IMG/VR virus record: IMGVR_UViG_3300021075_000323
Coordinates: 1 to 44,703 of that record
Origin: a virus
Strand: one strand, 5' to 3'
Length of the DNA: 44,703 bases
Numbering within the stretch: position 1 is the stretch's first letter; each line of letters begins with the position of its first letter. The notes under the pieces are model-generated. The model did not search any database, was not told the DNA's origin, and saw only the letters and a program-made list of their open reading frames with translations. Below are positions 16,780-25,120 of the stretch, one piece after another. The position numbers and the translations under genes were made by a program.

Positions 16780-16835
16780 TTCCAGTTATCGTGCTATTCG
16801 GCACCTGTTGTAGTCAAGGCTTTTGCAACCCTTTT

Positions 16836-18227
16836 TTAGACTGGCTTCCACAGCATCTCGACCGGCACGCCGTGTTTTGCCGCCGTCTCAAGAATGAGCT
16901 TGGCATCGCTGGCGCGGCGTTCGATTTCCTCGCCAAAGTCGGCACCCTGTTCGTTGAAGTGATCCGATAGTGTTTTCAGGCCCATCTCCACATCAGCGCG
17001 ATTCTGTTGAGCCTCGCGTCCGGCATCGACGGTAACACGCTTTGGTGGCACTGTGCTGATTTTCCACCACCCTGGTATCGGGGGGAGCGATCCACGGGAA
17101 ATCGCGTCGCCGATCACATACGCCCAAACCGGTTTGATGAGGCGGCTTTCGAGGATCATTTGGCGGAACGAGAAGCGACGGTCGGCTTTGGCTACGACCA
17201 ACCTAACGCCCGCGCCGCCCACCTTGCTTGAATCCGCTGCGAACTCGAAGGGGATCATCCCGAGGGCGGAGTCACGTCTTAAGTGTTCAAGGAAGCCGGT
17301 GAAGGTGGGCGATGGGCGATTCGATTGAAAGCTGTCTAGTGACTCGTCGGGTTTGAGGGCGATCAACTTGCCGCCGACGATGCGTTGGAGCGAAACCGGG
17401 TCGCTGTTTTCAGTGCCGATAGCCGCGCCGCCGACCATGAAGTCGCCGCTGTCGTCGATTTCCCCGCGTGCTGTTTTGAGGATGCGAGAGACGTCGGCAT
17501 TGTCTTTGACCGCGTGTTTTTCGAGGGCGAGCAATTCCATTTCATCGAGCACGTGGTTGATCGAGTGTTGGATGGTCGGATGAGAACGCACCCCGCCTGC
17601 CCATTCAGGTTCGTGGATATGCAGGATGGAGGTGGCGGGTAGATCGTTGTGGATGCCATCGTCTTCCAGCATCCGATAGAACATCGGTGCGCCCCAAGAA
17701 TCGAGACCCACTCCGTCGATGGTTTCCTGTGAGCCGAACTTATCGCCGACGCGGTGGGATTCGATCAACTGGATGCGCGGTTCGCCTTGGGAGTCGCGGG
17801 TCTTGTGGATGAAATACTCGCCGTCGATGTCCATGCCCCGGCAGACGAGTGCTTGGCATTCCTCGAAGGAAAAACGGCGTGTCACCTCGCAGCGGGACGA
17901 CCACATCGCGAAGTAGGCTTCGGCGGCGCGGTTCCATGCTTGGTCGGGTGATTGTGCTTGGACACGGATGCCGTCGCCCGTCGAGTAGATCGCCATGTTC
18001 GCGACCAGTTCGCGCACGAAGCCGCTGTTCTTGTGCATGTAGCGGGACTTGCGAACCAGCTCGGCGCGCACTCCCGACGTGAGTTCATTTCGGGCGTCGG
18101 TAGGGGATGCTCCAGGCACGTGCCCCCGACGCGGCGACCAGTTGGCCGATTCGTAAGGTGAGCCCCATGCCTTGGGGACGAGGACAGGAGGCAGGAGCAG
18201 GTGTGCGATGTGCTTGAGGCGGATCAT
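16836..18227 (-). CDS. Portal protein, lambda family
   Basis: A 463-residue protein matching the lambda gpB-type portal: N-terminal RYMHKNSGFVRELV and NMAIYSTGDGIRV, then WSSRCEVTRRFSFEECQ, GEYFIHKTRD, IQLIESHRVGD, a wing/stem part with TSILHIHEPEWAGGVR, and ADRRFSFRQMILESRLIKPVW. It forms the dodecameric DNA gate at the head vertex. The start at 18227 is preferred because it gives an ATGA overlap with the gpW-like gene; longer starts add shadow sequence. The order W-like, portal, protease is that of lambda. Confidence 0.9.
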   Translation of the reverse strand: MIRLKHIAHLLLPPVLVPKAWGSPYESANWSPRRGHVPGASPTDARNELTSGVRAELVRKSRYMHKNSGFVRELVANMAIYSTGDGIRVQAQSPDQAWNRAAEAYFAMWSSRCEVTRRFSFEECQALVCRGMDIDGEYFIHKTRDSQGEPRIQLIESHRVGDKFGSQETIDGVGLDSWGAPMFYRMLEDDGIHNDLPATSILHIHEPEWAGGVRSHPTIQHSINHVLDEMELLALEKHAVKDNADVSRILKTARGEIDDSGDFMVGGAAIGTENSDPVSLQRIVGGKLIALKPDESLDSFQSNRPSPTFTGFLEHLRRDSALGMIPFEFAADSSKVGGAGVRLVVAKADRRFSFRQMILESRLIKPVWAYVIGDAISRGSLPPIPGWWKISTVPPKRVTVDAGREAQQNRADVEMGLKTLSDHFNEQGADFGEEIERRASDAKLILETAAKHGVPVEMLWKPV

Positions 18228-18484
18228 TTCGGGAGGTGGCCGATGATGTGTGAAGTTGCCACGTTGCGGGCTTTGCCGTAGGTGGCAGGGTCGAGAATCC
18301 GCAGGGCGTGGGCACATTCCTCAAGCACCTGATCGATGGGCATGGTGAACTGCTTGGTGGCAGAGCTGCCCGCCTCGTTCCAGGTCATCAGGGTCTTGCC
18401 CTCGATGAGGAATCCCTTCGCCCGCTGCTGGATGGCGAGCACCTCGGAAATCGTGAAGCCGGTGATGAAGAGTCCGCGTGCCAT
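18224..18484 (-). CDS. gpW-like head-tail connector protein
   Basis: An 86-residue protein immediately before the portal gene, as lambda W precedes B. It has helix-strand-strand-helix content: FTISEVLAIQQRAKGFLIEG, KTLMTWNEAGSSATKQFTM, then IDQVLEECAHALRIL. This is close to the gpW plan (helix, hairpin, helix) but somewhat longer than gpW. It would bind the portal after packaging and stabilise DNA in the head. Stops with a 4-nt overlap into the portal start. Confidence 0.7.
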   Translation of the reverse strand: MARGLFITGFTISEVLAIQQRAKGFLIEGKTLMTWNEAGSSATKQFTMPIDQVLEECAHALRILDPATYGKARNVATSHIIGHLPK

Positions 18485-18487
18485 GAC

Positions 18488-18922
18488 TTATTTGCCTTTC
18501 CAGGTGGCGTTGCGGCCCCGCGTGTCGATGTGGACGAAGCCCGATGATGGGTAGATGCCGAGACCTCCGGTGAACTTGCCGGCCTTGCGCCATTCGATCA
18601 GCCGGTCATAGACGCGCTGTGGGCTGATGCCGTCGAATGCGATGTCGAGAGCGGTAAACTCAAGATGCTGACTGGATGATGCTCCACCTACCGCCTTGTT
18701 GTAGTCGGACGATCGGTAGGAACTCAGGATGGTGCATGACTTGCCGAACGAATCGCGGAGTTCGTCCACGATGCGAAGAGCGGGCACGATGTTTTTCCAG
18801 AGCAGCCGCGACGGCAGGCTGTTTTTCACGCCCTTGCGCTCACGGGCAAAGTAGTTGGTGAACTCACCCGCGCCGAAGTTACGAAATCCCTGGGAAGCAA
18901 ACCAATCACTGAACGTGTTCAT
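18488..18922 (-). CDS. Endolysin-like M15 peptidase
   Basis: A 144-residue protein of the peptidase M15 type. Predicted zinc ligands are His86 (SSSQH) and Asp93 (TALDIAF), with His131 in GFVHIDTRG; SYRS (68-71) and the GGLGIYPSS turn are also conserved. It should cleave D-Ala-linked peptide bonds of peptidoglycan. There is no signal peptide, so export would rely on the holin-like neighbour just upstream. Its place between terminase and portal is unusual: lambda keeps lysis genes elsewhere. Confidence 0.8.
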   Translation of the reverse strand: MNTFSDWFASQGFRNFGAGEFTNYFARERKGVKNSLPSRLLWKNIVPALRIVDELRDSFGKSCTILSSYRSSDYNKAVGGASSSQHLEFTALDIAFDGISPQRVYDRLIEWRKAGKFTGGLGIYPSSGFVHIDTRGRNATWKGK

Positions 18923-18925
18923 GGC

Positions 18926-19303
18926 TTACTTGGAGGTGCGGGTTTCGACGACGATTTCAAGGCGACCATCAGGGTAAACCTTGATCACGCCGTCCTTGCT
19001 GATGAACTCGCCGGTGATGGCAGGTGGCGTGGCGCATGAGGCGAGAAACGGGAAGGTCAGAACACCCATTGCCAAACAGAACAGTCCAACCTTGAACGAT
19101 TGGTTTGGCTTGCCGTCGTCAAACAGATCGCCAAGCACGACCACCAGTTCTTTCACGGCGAGCGCGGCGGGACCGGCGGCAAGCAGGTATTTTGCCATCG
19201 TCGGATCGAAGAGCTGGGCGATACCCGCCAGATCCAGTGCGGCGAGCGTGGACATTCCAGAACCAAGGAACGTGAGGAAGCGGAGGATGGTGACGGTCTT
19301 CAT
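18926..19303 (-). CDS. Holin-like membrane protein with internal lipobox
   Basis: A 125-residue protein with hydrophobic segments at about 8-30, 39-60 and 70-90. The last one ends in FPFLASCA, a lipobox-like LASC followed by a soluble, charged C-terminus (GVIKVYPDGRLEIVVETRTSK). Small size, membrane segments and the adjacent M15 endolysin suggest a holin. The lipobox after the final segment suggests the C-terminal domain could be lipid-anchored, a spanin-like feature. The ATG overlaps the terminase stop, and TTGACA is 22 nt upstream inside the terminase coding end. Confidence 0.6.
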   Translation of the reverse strand: MKTVTILRFLTFLGSGMSTLAALDLAGIAQLFDPTMAKYLLAAGPAALAVKELVVVLGDLFDDGKPNQSFKVGLFCLAMGVLTFPFLASCATPPAITGEFISKDGVIKVYPDGRLEIVVETRTSK

Positions 19304-21120
19304 GCTCCCTCGTCCGGAGTGTCAACCGGGGCGGCGGCAATGGATTCCCGACCGACGATCTTGAGCATGGTCGCCGCTGTCGCCTGCATGGACTCACAAT
19401 CAAAAAAGTGATTCGGTCGCGAGCCGATTTGCTTCCACATCCACTGACCTTTTTCCTTGATGCGCTGCTCGCTTTCCAACTGGGCGAGGTAGTCGTCGTC
19501 GATGTCGTCAGGCACTTCCCACGTCGGGCCTTGGGACGCATCTTGGTTGCGACGGAGACGGGCCAGCGTGTCCTTGATGTTGAGGTTGCTCCAGTAGTGG
19601 ACGTGGCAGGACTGGCGATGCGAAAGCACGACCTTGCGCCGGGGTGAGTAAAATCGCTGGACGGTTTTGCCATCGCGACCCTTGTGCGCATAGACTGGGC
19701 GGCGGTCGCCGATGAGTGCGACCCATCCTCGCTTGGCACATTCCCGATAGACGTCGTAGGTCGCATAGCCAGCGTCGAGAAACACGAGGCTTGGGTGAAC
19801 ATCGAAGCGTTCCTGCAACACGTCGATGTCGGTGAATGTTAGAATCCGTTCGTTCCACATCAGACGGCTTGATCCCTCCGCCGACCACGAGCGAACCACC
19901 AAGAACAAGTGATCCATCTGGCAGTCCACCGTGATGAATCGCAGCGGGATCAGGCCGGTGCGCTCGGGTAGCGGGGCGGCGAGAATCTTGCCTGATTTCG
20001 GATCGATCGCGCCTTCTTCTTCCCACGTCTCGCCGCGCTTGTAGCCGGATTTGACGATCTCTAACTTGTAGTCCTCGACGTATTCGCGCCACGGCAGACC
20101 GAGCCTCTTCTGATAGAACTGTTGGAGCAACGACACGTCACCCTTACGCGCCGCCGTCTTCGCCCGCAGGTAGAGTTCCGCCAACTGGCCCCAGCTCATC
20201 GCGCACAGGGCATTCCAATGGAAGCCGACGTTTTCCTTCGACGCCTTCGGATTCTTCGATACGAAAGCACCGGTGGCATTGAGTTCGCGCCGCGTCCGCT
20301 CGCCGTCGTTGAAGTAGTGGTTGCACGACTCGCAGCGCATGGCGGTGGTACGCCGGACTTCGTCGAAATCCCACTCGCCGAATTCATCCCTGGCCGATTT
20401 GCTCCACTCGACGCATTCCCACTTGAACGCTTGGCGGTGGTCGCATTTCGGGCAGGCAAACGTCCACTCGCGCTGGTCGGTGGTGAGAAATTTCCGGTGA
20501 GTGTCGTCATCCTCCTCGCCGCCTTGGCTCATGAAGATGCACTTGCCGAGCCAGCCGAATGCGGTGACGCGTGCTTCGGCTTCCGCCATGTGTCCGGTCG
20601 GCCAGCGCCATGTTTCGTCGCCGACCAACCAGCGGATCGAGCGGCGTTGCAGGTTGGTCTTGTTGTGCGCCCCTAGAATCCACAGCACCATGCCGTTGTT
20701 GAAGTGGATGGCGTTGTTCTTGCGCTTGTGGCGATGGATGCCGGTGGGCATGAGCCGTGCCACTGGCTGGCATTGGTCGAAGAGTTTTTGGAGCCGCGCC
20801 TCGGAATAATCGCGGGCATCCTCGTCGGTTTGGTCGAGCCAGAGCGTCGGCCCGGGAAGATTGGTGATGATGTAGCAAAGCGTTAGCTCCGGAGCCGTGG
20901 TCTTGGACGACTGAACCGATGCGATGATCGAGACAAGACGGATGCGCGGGTCGACCAACGATTCCATGACCTCGCGAATCCACGGCGAGTTTTCCGACCG
21001 GAAGCGTCCCGGGTTCGGCGAATACGGGATGGCATCGATGTGATCCTCACACCATTCCCACGGCGGCCTGCGGTCGGGCGGTTGCCACGCTTCGCGCCAG
21101 ATGTCGTGGAGCACCTTCAT
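19300..21120 (-). CDS. Terminase large subunit (GpA family)
   Basis: A 606-residue packaging ATPase and nuclease of the lambda gpA type. The N-terminal part has WEWCEDHI and FRSENSPWIREVME, a Walker-A-like ASVQSSKTT (67-75, lacking the usual G-x4-GK pattern, as is normal in this family), and a Walker B WLVGDE (164-169). A zinc-finger-like pair CPKC (from 223) and CESC follows, then the nuclease domain with FITVDCQMDHLFLVV and LVFLDAGYAT. It binds the small subunit encoded just upstream (4-nt overlap) and the portal, and translocates DNA into the prohead. Confidence 0.93.
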   Translation of the reverse strand: MKVLHDIWREAWQPPDRRPPWEWCEDHIDAIPYSPNPGRFRSENSPWIREVMESLVDPRIRLVSIIASVQSSKTTAPELTLCYIITNLPGPTLWLDQTDEDARDYSEARLQKLFDQCQPVARLMPTGIHRHKRKNNAIHFNNGMVLWILGAHNKTNLQRRSIRWLVGDETWRWPTGHMAEAEARVTAFGWLGKCIFMSQGGEEDDDTHRKFLTTDQREWTFACPKCDHRQAFKWECVEWSKSARDEFGEWDFDEVRRTTAMRCESCNHYFNDGERTRRELNATGAFVSKNPKASKENVGFHWNALCAMSWGQLAELYLRAKTAARKGDVSLLQQFYQKRLGLPWREYVEDYKLEIVKSGYKRGETWEEEGAIDPKSGKILAAPLPERTGLIPLRFITVDCQMDHLFLVVRSWSAEGSSRLMWNERILTFTDIDVLQERFDVHPSLVFLDAGYATYDVYRECAKRGWVALIGDRRPVYAHKGRDGKTVQRFYSPRRKVVLSHRQSCHVHYWSNLNIKDTLARLRRNQDASQGPTWEVPDDIDDDYLAQLESEQRIKEKGQWMWKQIGSRPNHFFDCESMQATAATMLKIVGRESIAAAPVDTPDEGA

Positions 21121-21722
21121 GATTCGTGGAGGCAGCGAAGCACCTCATCGATTGCCTTGCGGCATTCCCGCTGAATGCCGGTGGCGTCGAGACCTGACAG
21201 AATCGGCGGTAACTCCGACTCGAACTTCGCGCGCAAGATGGACGTCGCTTGGGCGACGAGGCCGATCCATTCACTTTGCACCTGATAGATCGGAACGTAT
21301 TCGCCCTTTTTCACCGCGATGCGGAGTTCGCGCTCCTCGACCTCAGCGAGCAACTTGCGGGCCTTGAGTGCCTCCTCGTTTCCGATCGGAGTTTTGCCTG
21401 CCTTGAGTCCCCGCAGACGGACAAACTCGCGCCAGTCGGCCACCGGCCACAAGCCATTGGACAGCGGCTTCGGAGATCCCTCCATCTTCTGCCAAGTGGT
21501 GAGCGTGCGGCGGGTCACGCCTAACACCGCTGAGAGTTCGACCAAGGTTTTCGCATAAGCGAGCGATTCCTCGCTGCCCGCCGCCCGCGATTCGATACGC
21601 GCCCGCTCAACCACGGTGAGAGGTTTTCCCGCAGCGACCTTGCGGATTACGTTTTGCAGATCTGCCTGAAGGATCTTCTCGGCCGCCTGGGTTGAGATTC
21701 CGTCTGTGGGATTCGATTTCAA
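21117..21722 (-). CDS. Terminase small subunit-like (Nu1-type) DNA-binding protein
   Basis: A 201-residue protein. A helix-turn-helix lies at about residues 62-80 (LSAVLGVTRRTLTTWQKMEG) followed by WPVADWREFVRLRG, the Nu1-type wing. A basic/acidic helical C-terminus (EEALKARKLLAEVEERELRIAVKKGEYVP) is the oligomerisation region typical of these proteins, with the ELRIAVKKGEYVP motif common in Nu1 relatives. Starts with TTG at 21722, overlapping the HNH stop; a later start cannot be excluded. It recognises the packaging site for the large subunit. Confidence 0.8.
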   Translation of the reverse strand: MKSNPTDGISTQAAEKILQADLQNVIRKVAAGKPLTVVERARIESRAAGSEESLAYAKTLVELSAVLGVTRRTLTTWQKMEGSPKPLSNGLWPVADWREFVRLRGLKAGKTPIGNEEALKARKLLAEVEERELRIAVKKGEYVPIYQVQSEWIGLVAQATSILRAKFESELPPILSGLDATGIQRECRKAIDEVLRCLHES

Positions 21723-22396
21723 AGTGGAAGACGCAGTTGTGGCTCAGTGATCTTTCTGTTTTTGCTCAGATTGGCTCGTGCCGACATCGGCCGGAGATTT
21801 GTGAAGTGAAAGCAAATCTTCACCTGCCCCGGCCGCGTCAGATCAAACGCGCAGCAGGGCATGACGTGGTCGATGTGCCATACCCGGCCGTAGTTGTCCC
21901 ACTTCATCCCCCTCTTGAATTTCAACTCGATCCACTCACGGAATTCGGAAAACGAGCAACCGAGAAGTTCCTGGGTCGAGTGTCTGCCCGACGATTTTTT
22001 GACCCACCGGTTGAGTTGCTTTCTTAGCGTCGATGCAATGCGCCTGTTTGGGGTGGACTTTTCCAGAACGAGCTGGCGCCTAATACATCTTTCTCTGTTC
22101 TCTTGATAGTATTTCTGCTCGTAAGCTTTTATCCGAAGGATGTTGCGCTTCCGGTAATTTGCCTGATAGGCGCGAACCTTATCCCGATTTGCCTCTAACC
22201 ACCTCTTGCCTGCCTCAGCGTGAACTTTCTTGTTTTTCTGGTAGTAAAGCCGCCTAGTCGCAAGTCGAGCCTCGCGATTTTCAGCGTAGTTCTCACGGTA
22301 TAGAATCTTGAGTCGCTCGCGGTTCTCTTCGCGATAATTTGCCATGTATTCGGCTTGGCGTTCCTTGGTCCACTTTTTTGCAAATTTTCCGCTCAC
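21719..22396 (-). CDS. HNH-type endonuclease with basic N-terminal repeats
   Basis: A 225-residue protein. Residues 1-110 are Arg/Lys-rich helical repeats built on a Y-x-x-NRE theme (YREENRERLKILYRENY and similar), likely DNA-contacting. The C-terminal 90 residues carry an HNH-like core: GRVWHIDHVMPCCAFDL and CFHFTNLRPMSARANLSKN. HNH proteins beside terminase often nick DNA for packaging, but a free-standing homing-type nuclease is also possible. The start is GTG at 22396 with TTGACG 20 nt upstream. Confidence 0.75.
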   Translation of the reverse strand: MSGKFAKKWTKERQAEYMANYREENRERLKILYRENYAENREARLATRRLYYQKNKKVHAEAGKRWLEANRDKVRAYQANYRKRNILRIKAYEQKYYQENRERCIRRQLVLEKSTPNRRIASTLRKQLNRWVKKSSGRHSTQELLGCSFSEFREWIELKFKRGMKWDNYGRVWHIDHVMPCCAFDLTRPGQVKICFHFTNLRPMSARANLSKNRKITEPQLRLPL

Positions 22397-22417
22397 ACGA
22401 GGTGACTCCCCGTCAAC

Positions 22418-23140
22418 TCATGGCTTCACGGCCACCCACCCGGCGAAGTTTAGATGCCGCCAGAAGCAATCGACCGACGTGAAGCCTTCCTGATAGAGCA
22501 ACTCCTCGTTCCATTTGGCGGTGACGGGGACCAGCACGCCTTCGAGCGACAGCCGCTTGCGGTCGATCTGACTGTCGGAATACCCGTTCTCCCGCTTGAT
22601 GTTGAGGAAGAGATTCACGAATGCCTCGTCGAGCTTCGCCGTGGCACCCAGCACCTTCTCAACGAGAATGAATGCACCGCCCGGAGCCAGTGATTCGAAC
22701 ACGCGGCGGATGATTTGCTGGCGGTATTCGATGGGCGTGAATTGCAGGGTGAGCACCGAGAGCACGAGGCTGGATGTCACACGAGGGAACTCGTGGCGCA
22801 GGTCGGCAGACTGGATGCTGACGCGCTCACCGTGCGGATGGTAGGAAAAGTTCTGACGTGCCGCCTCGATCATCGGCTCGCTGATTTCCATGCCGATGTA
22901 ATCGTTGGCAGTTCCGAAGTTAGAAACGAATGGCAGCAGCGCCTGGCCGCGTGAGCATCCCATGTCGATGATGGCGGTGCCCGGTTGCACGAAGCGCCGC
23001 CCAACCTCGAAGGTGACCATGCGCATCGCGTTGTATTGCGGGATGCTCCGCTGGAGCATGTCGTCGAACACCGCAGTTACTTCCTGATCGAACTGCCAGG
23101 CTCCGCGTGGGATCACCTCGTCACGTTGTGCTTCACTCAT
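22418..23140 (-). CDS. CmoA-like carboxy-S-adenosylmethionine synthase homologue
   Basis: A 240-residue Rossmann methyltransferase-fold protein that aligns along its full length with CmoA: GAWQFDQEVTAVFDDMLQRS (13-32), VQPGTAIIDMGCSRG (51-65), ISEPMIE, LTLQFTPIEYRQQ, LAPGGAFILVEK, IKRENGYSDSQIDRKRLSLE (181-200). In E. coli CmoA this region holds Arg199, which I recall as contacting carboxy-SAM; the equivalent here is Arg196. CmoA makes carboxy-SAM from SAM and prephenate for tRNA U34 modification by CmoB. No CmoB is in view, so the product may feed another transferase, perhaps the adjacent ParB-methyltransferase fusion. Start supported by TTGACA 20 nt upstream. Confidence 0.8.
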   Translation of the reverse strand: MSEAQRDEVIPRGAWQFDQEVTAVFDDMLQRSIPQYNAMRMVTFEVGRRFVQPGTAIIDMGCSRGQALLPFVSNFGTANDYIGMEISEPMIEAARQNFSYHPHGERVSIQSADLRHEFPRVTSSLVLSVLTLQFTPIEYRQQIIRRVFESLAPGGAFILVEKVLGATAKLDEAFVNLFLNIKRENGYSDSQIDRKRLSLEGVLVPVTAKWNEELLYQEGFTSVDCFWRHLNFAGWVAVKP

Positions 23141-23156
23141 GCCCGCGTGACAGATG

Positions 23157-23609
23157 TCAACACGGCAGGCTTTTCACGATCCGTGCGCCATCCGTTAGTC
23201 GGTCACCTTTAGGGGTCACCCATAAGCACGGGATGGAAAATTTCGCGTACATCTCGCGGGTCCTCGGGTTGCTTTCGATCGCGAGATAGCGTGCGTCATC
23301 GCCGTGGGTTGGGAACACGTCCTTCTTGAGTAGATGCTCTTTGATCGTAGGTGGATTCCACCAGCCCTTCGGCGCGAAGCATGCATCCTGCGGCCGCCAT
23401 CCGGTTTGCTCCTCGATACGGTCGAGAGTTCTAACCGTCCAGGTGTCCGGGCGGGCGGTGATGAGGACAACCGTGTGAGGCCGCACCAGTTCCACCAGCC
23501 ACTGGCGGTATTGCTCGTTGGCCAGTCGCTTGTCCATACGGACGGGCGTGGTGCCTCGTGCTGGGTTGTTCGCCACGAGCGTAAAGTTGAGGTCTAGCAG
23601 GATGATCAT
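23157..23609 (-). CDS. HAD-like hydrolase/phosphatase
   Basis: A 150-residue protein with HAD motif I as DLNFTLV (the usual second Asp is Asn), motif II-like VVLITARPDTW, a Lys-containing TPKGDR near the end and GDDARYLAIESNP as a candidate motif IV. The reduced motif I is seen in some HAD proteins of phage kinase/phosphatase type and may alter activity. The start at 23609 gives an ATGA overlap with the ParB-methyltransferase gene, so the two are translationally coupled. The substrate is unknown; nucleotides or modified nucleotides are plausible. Confidence 0.65.
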   Translation of the reverse strand: MIILLDLNFTLVANNPARGTTPVRMDKRLANEQYRQWLVELVRPHTVVLITARPDTWTVRTLDRIEEQTGWRPQDACFAPKGWWNPPTIKEHLLKKDVFPTHGDDARYLAIESNPRTREMYAKFSIPCLWVTPKGDRLTDGARIVKSLPC

Positions 23610-25120
23610 AGGGTAATCTGAAGACGTTGGGAGAAAGAGTCCATGGCGCATTTCACGAGATCCATTCGGGTGCCATCTGGATAGGGCAGGTTGAACTCAA
23701 ACTCGATAGCTGCACGCAGTTTGTTAGGATCAACTGGCAGGGCTGACGCGCAGGCCGCGTTGATGTTGTTGGAAAAGTCATCGACCTTTACCGAGCGGAA
23801 GAATGGGCCGAACAAGTCGCGAAACTCTGACTCGGTGTGATACTTTTGGACCTTGGGCTTGTCCTGAAAATCACCGATGCGGATGCCTGGTTCGTAGTCG
23901 AGGCGGAACGCGATGTTGCCGGCGTTGCTCTCGTTCATGAACGCCTTGCCATTCACTTGCCGCCAGCCGGACTCACCTGCCGATGACGCGCAGGCATAGA
24001 CTTTGGTGAAGGGCTTGCACAATGCGGCGCAGAGGCAGGCGATGTGCTCGCGGTCCTCGCGGAACGGCACTGAATTCAGCACGCTTGCAATGAAGATGCT
24101 CGTCCATTCCTTGTCTGCCGCCACTTCGGCGAGAAACGTGCGTGCCAGTTCCACGCTCTCCGTCTTGTTGATGCCCCCTGATCCAAGGCGATACGGCTCG
24201 AACGGCGTGCAGTCGATCCCGGCCTGACGCAGGAGGAAAGTTTCGGTCAGGTGGCCGGCCCCGAAGTCGAGGATCGTCGTGCCGTGCTCTTTGGTCCAGC
24301 GGGTGCGGTCGGATGCCTTGCCGATGTCGAAATCCTTGCATGGCTTCGCGCCGTGCGTGGCGAAGATGAAGCCGTTACCAAGCTCGCGCCTCACGCGGCG
24401 TGCCCGGCGGAACGAATTGAAGCGCAGCATGTCGGCATAGCGCGTATGGATGTCGAAATCCATCGACAGTAAATTCATCATCGCCCGAGCGAACTCCGCT
24501 TCTTCGTCGGTCACGAACACGACGGGTGCAAACGCGAATCCTTTTTCCGCGAGCATTTCTAACCGACCGATGCCGTTGATGACCGTGAGATCCTCGCGGC
24601 AGACGATTGGCATGAGGATGCCGTGGCGATGCAGAGTGCGGGCGAGGTTGCGGGCATACTGGATCCAGCGGCCTGAGTTCACCCGGCAGAGATCTTTCAC
24701 GCTTACCTCCGCAGGCTTGAGGCAGCGCAGGAATCCATCGCTGCCGACCTCCTTGTCGGGAATCAGAGCGGCGAGTGCCTGAATGTCCAGCGATTGTAAC
24801 TCGCTGGTAACTCTGCCGGGCGTGCTGTTGAAATCGAAATCGTTGGTCGCTCGGTTGAAGACGATGTTGAGTGCCTTGCGCTGTTCAAGTTCGAGTGCCT
24901 TGGTGCGGGACACCGGGACGTGCGTGGCACCCATGCGGCTGGCGACGAGGTGGCGCTGGTGACCAGAAAGAATCTCGCCGTCCGAGTCAGCAAAGATCGG
25001 CGCGATGAAGCCGAGCTTGCGCAGCGACAGTTTGATGAGGTCAAGACGCTCGGCAACCGCCGACCGTGGGTTGTAAGAACTAGGTCTTACGTCGTCGATG
25101 GATTCGAGTACGATGTTCAT
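23606..25120 (-). CDS. ParB-like domain fused to methyltransferase-like domain
   Basis: A 504-residue protein. Residues 1-110 are ParB/Srx-type: SYNPRS, LRKLGFIAPIFADSDGEIL, SGHQRHLVASRMGATHVPV. A middle region has a second ParB-like block (ILMPIVCREDLTVINGIGRLEMLAEKG). The C-terminal half has a Rossmann methyltransferase motif I (ILDFGAGHLTET) followed by an acidic EPYR, with a later FIASVLNSVPF segment. ParB-methyltransferase fusions occur near phage terminases and are thought to modify DNA. The start at 25120 overlaps the preceding ParB gene (ATGA). Confidence 0.7.
   Translation of the reverse strand: MNIVLESIDDVRPSSYNPRSAVAERLDLIKLSLRKLGFIAPIFADSDGEILSGHQRHLVASRMGATHVPVSRTKALELEQRKALNIVFNRATNDFDFNSTPGRVTSELQSLDIQALAALIPDKEVGSDGFLRCLKPAEVSVKDLCRVNSGRWIQYARNLARTLHRHGILMPIVCREDLTVINGIGRLEMLAEKGFAFAPVVFVTDEEAEFARAMMNLLSMDFDIHTRYADMLRFNSFRRARRVRRELGNGFIFATHGAKPCKDFDIGKASDRTRWTKEHGTTILDFGAGHLTETFLLRQAGIDCTPFEPYRLGSGGINKTESVELARTFLAEVAADKEWTSIFIASVLNSVPFREDREHIACLCAALCKPFTKVYACASSAGESGWRQVNGKAFMNESNAGNIAFRLDYEPGIRIGDFQDKPKVQKYHTESEFRDLFGPFFRSVKVDDFSNNINAACASALPVDPNKLRAAIEFEFNLPYPDGTRMDLVKCAMDSFSQRLQITL

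Noticed and set aside
16780-16835. Promoter for the inserted gene at 15829-16779
   Set aside because: A TTGACT is present 38 nt upstream of the ATG, but no acceptable -10 sequence at 16-18 bp spacing could be found.
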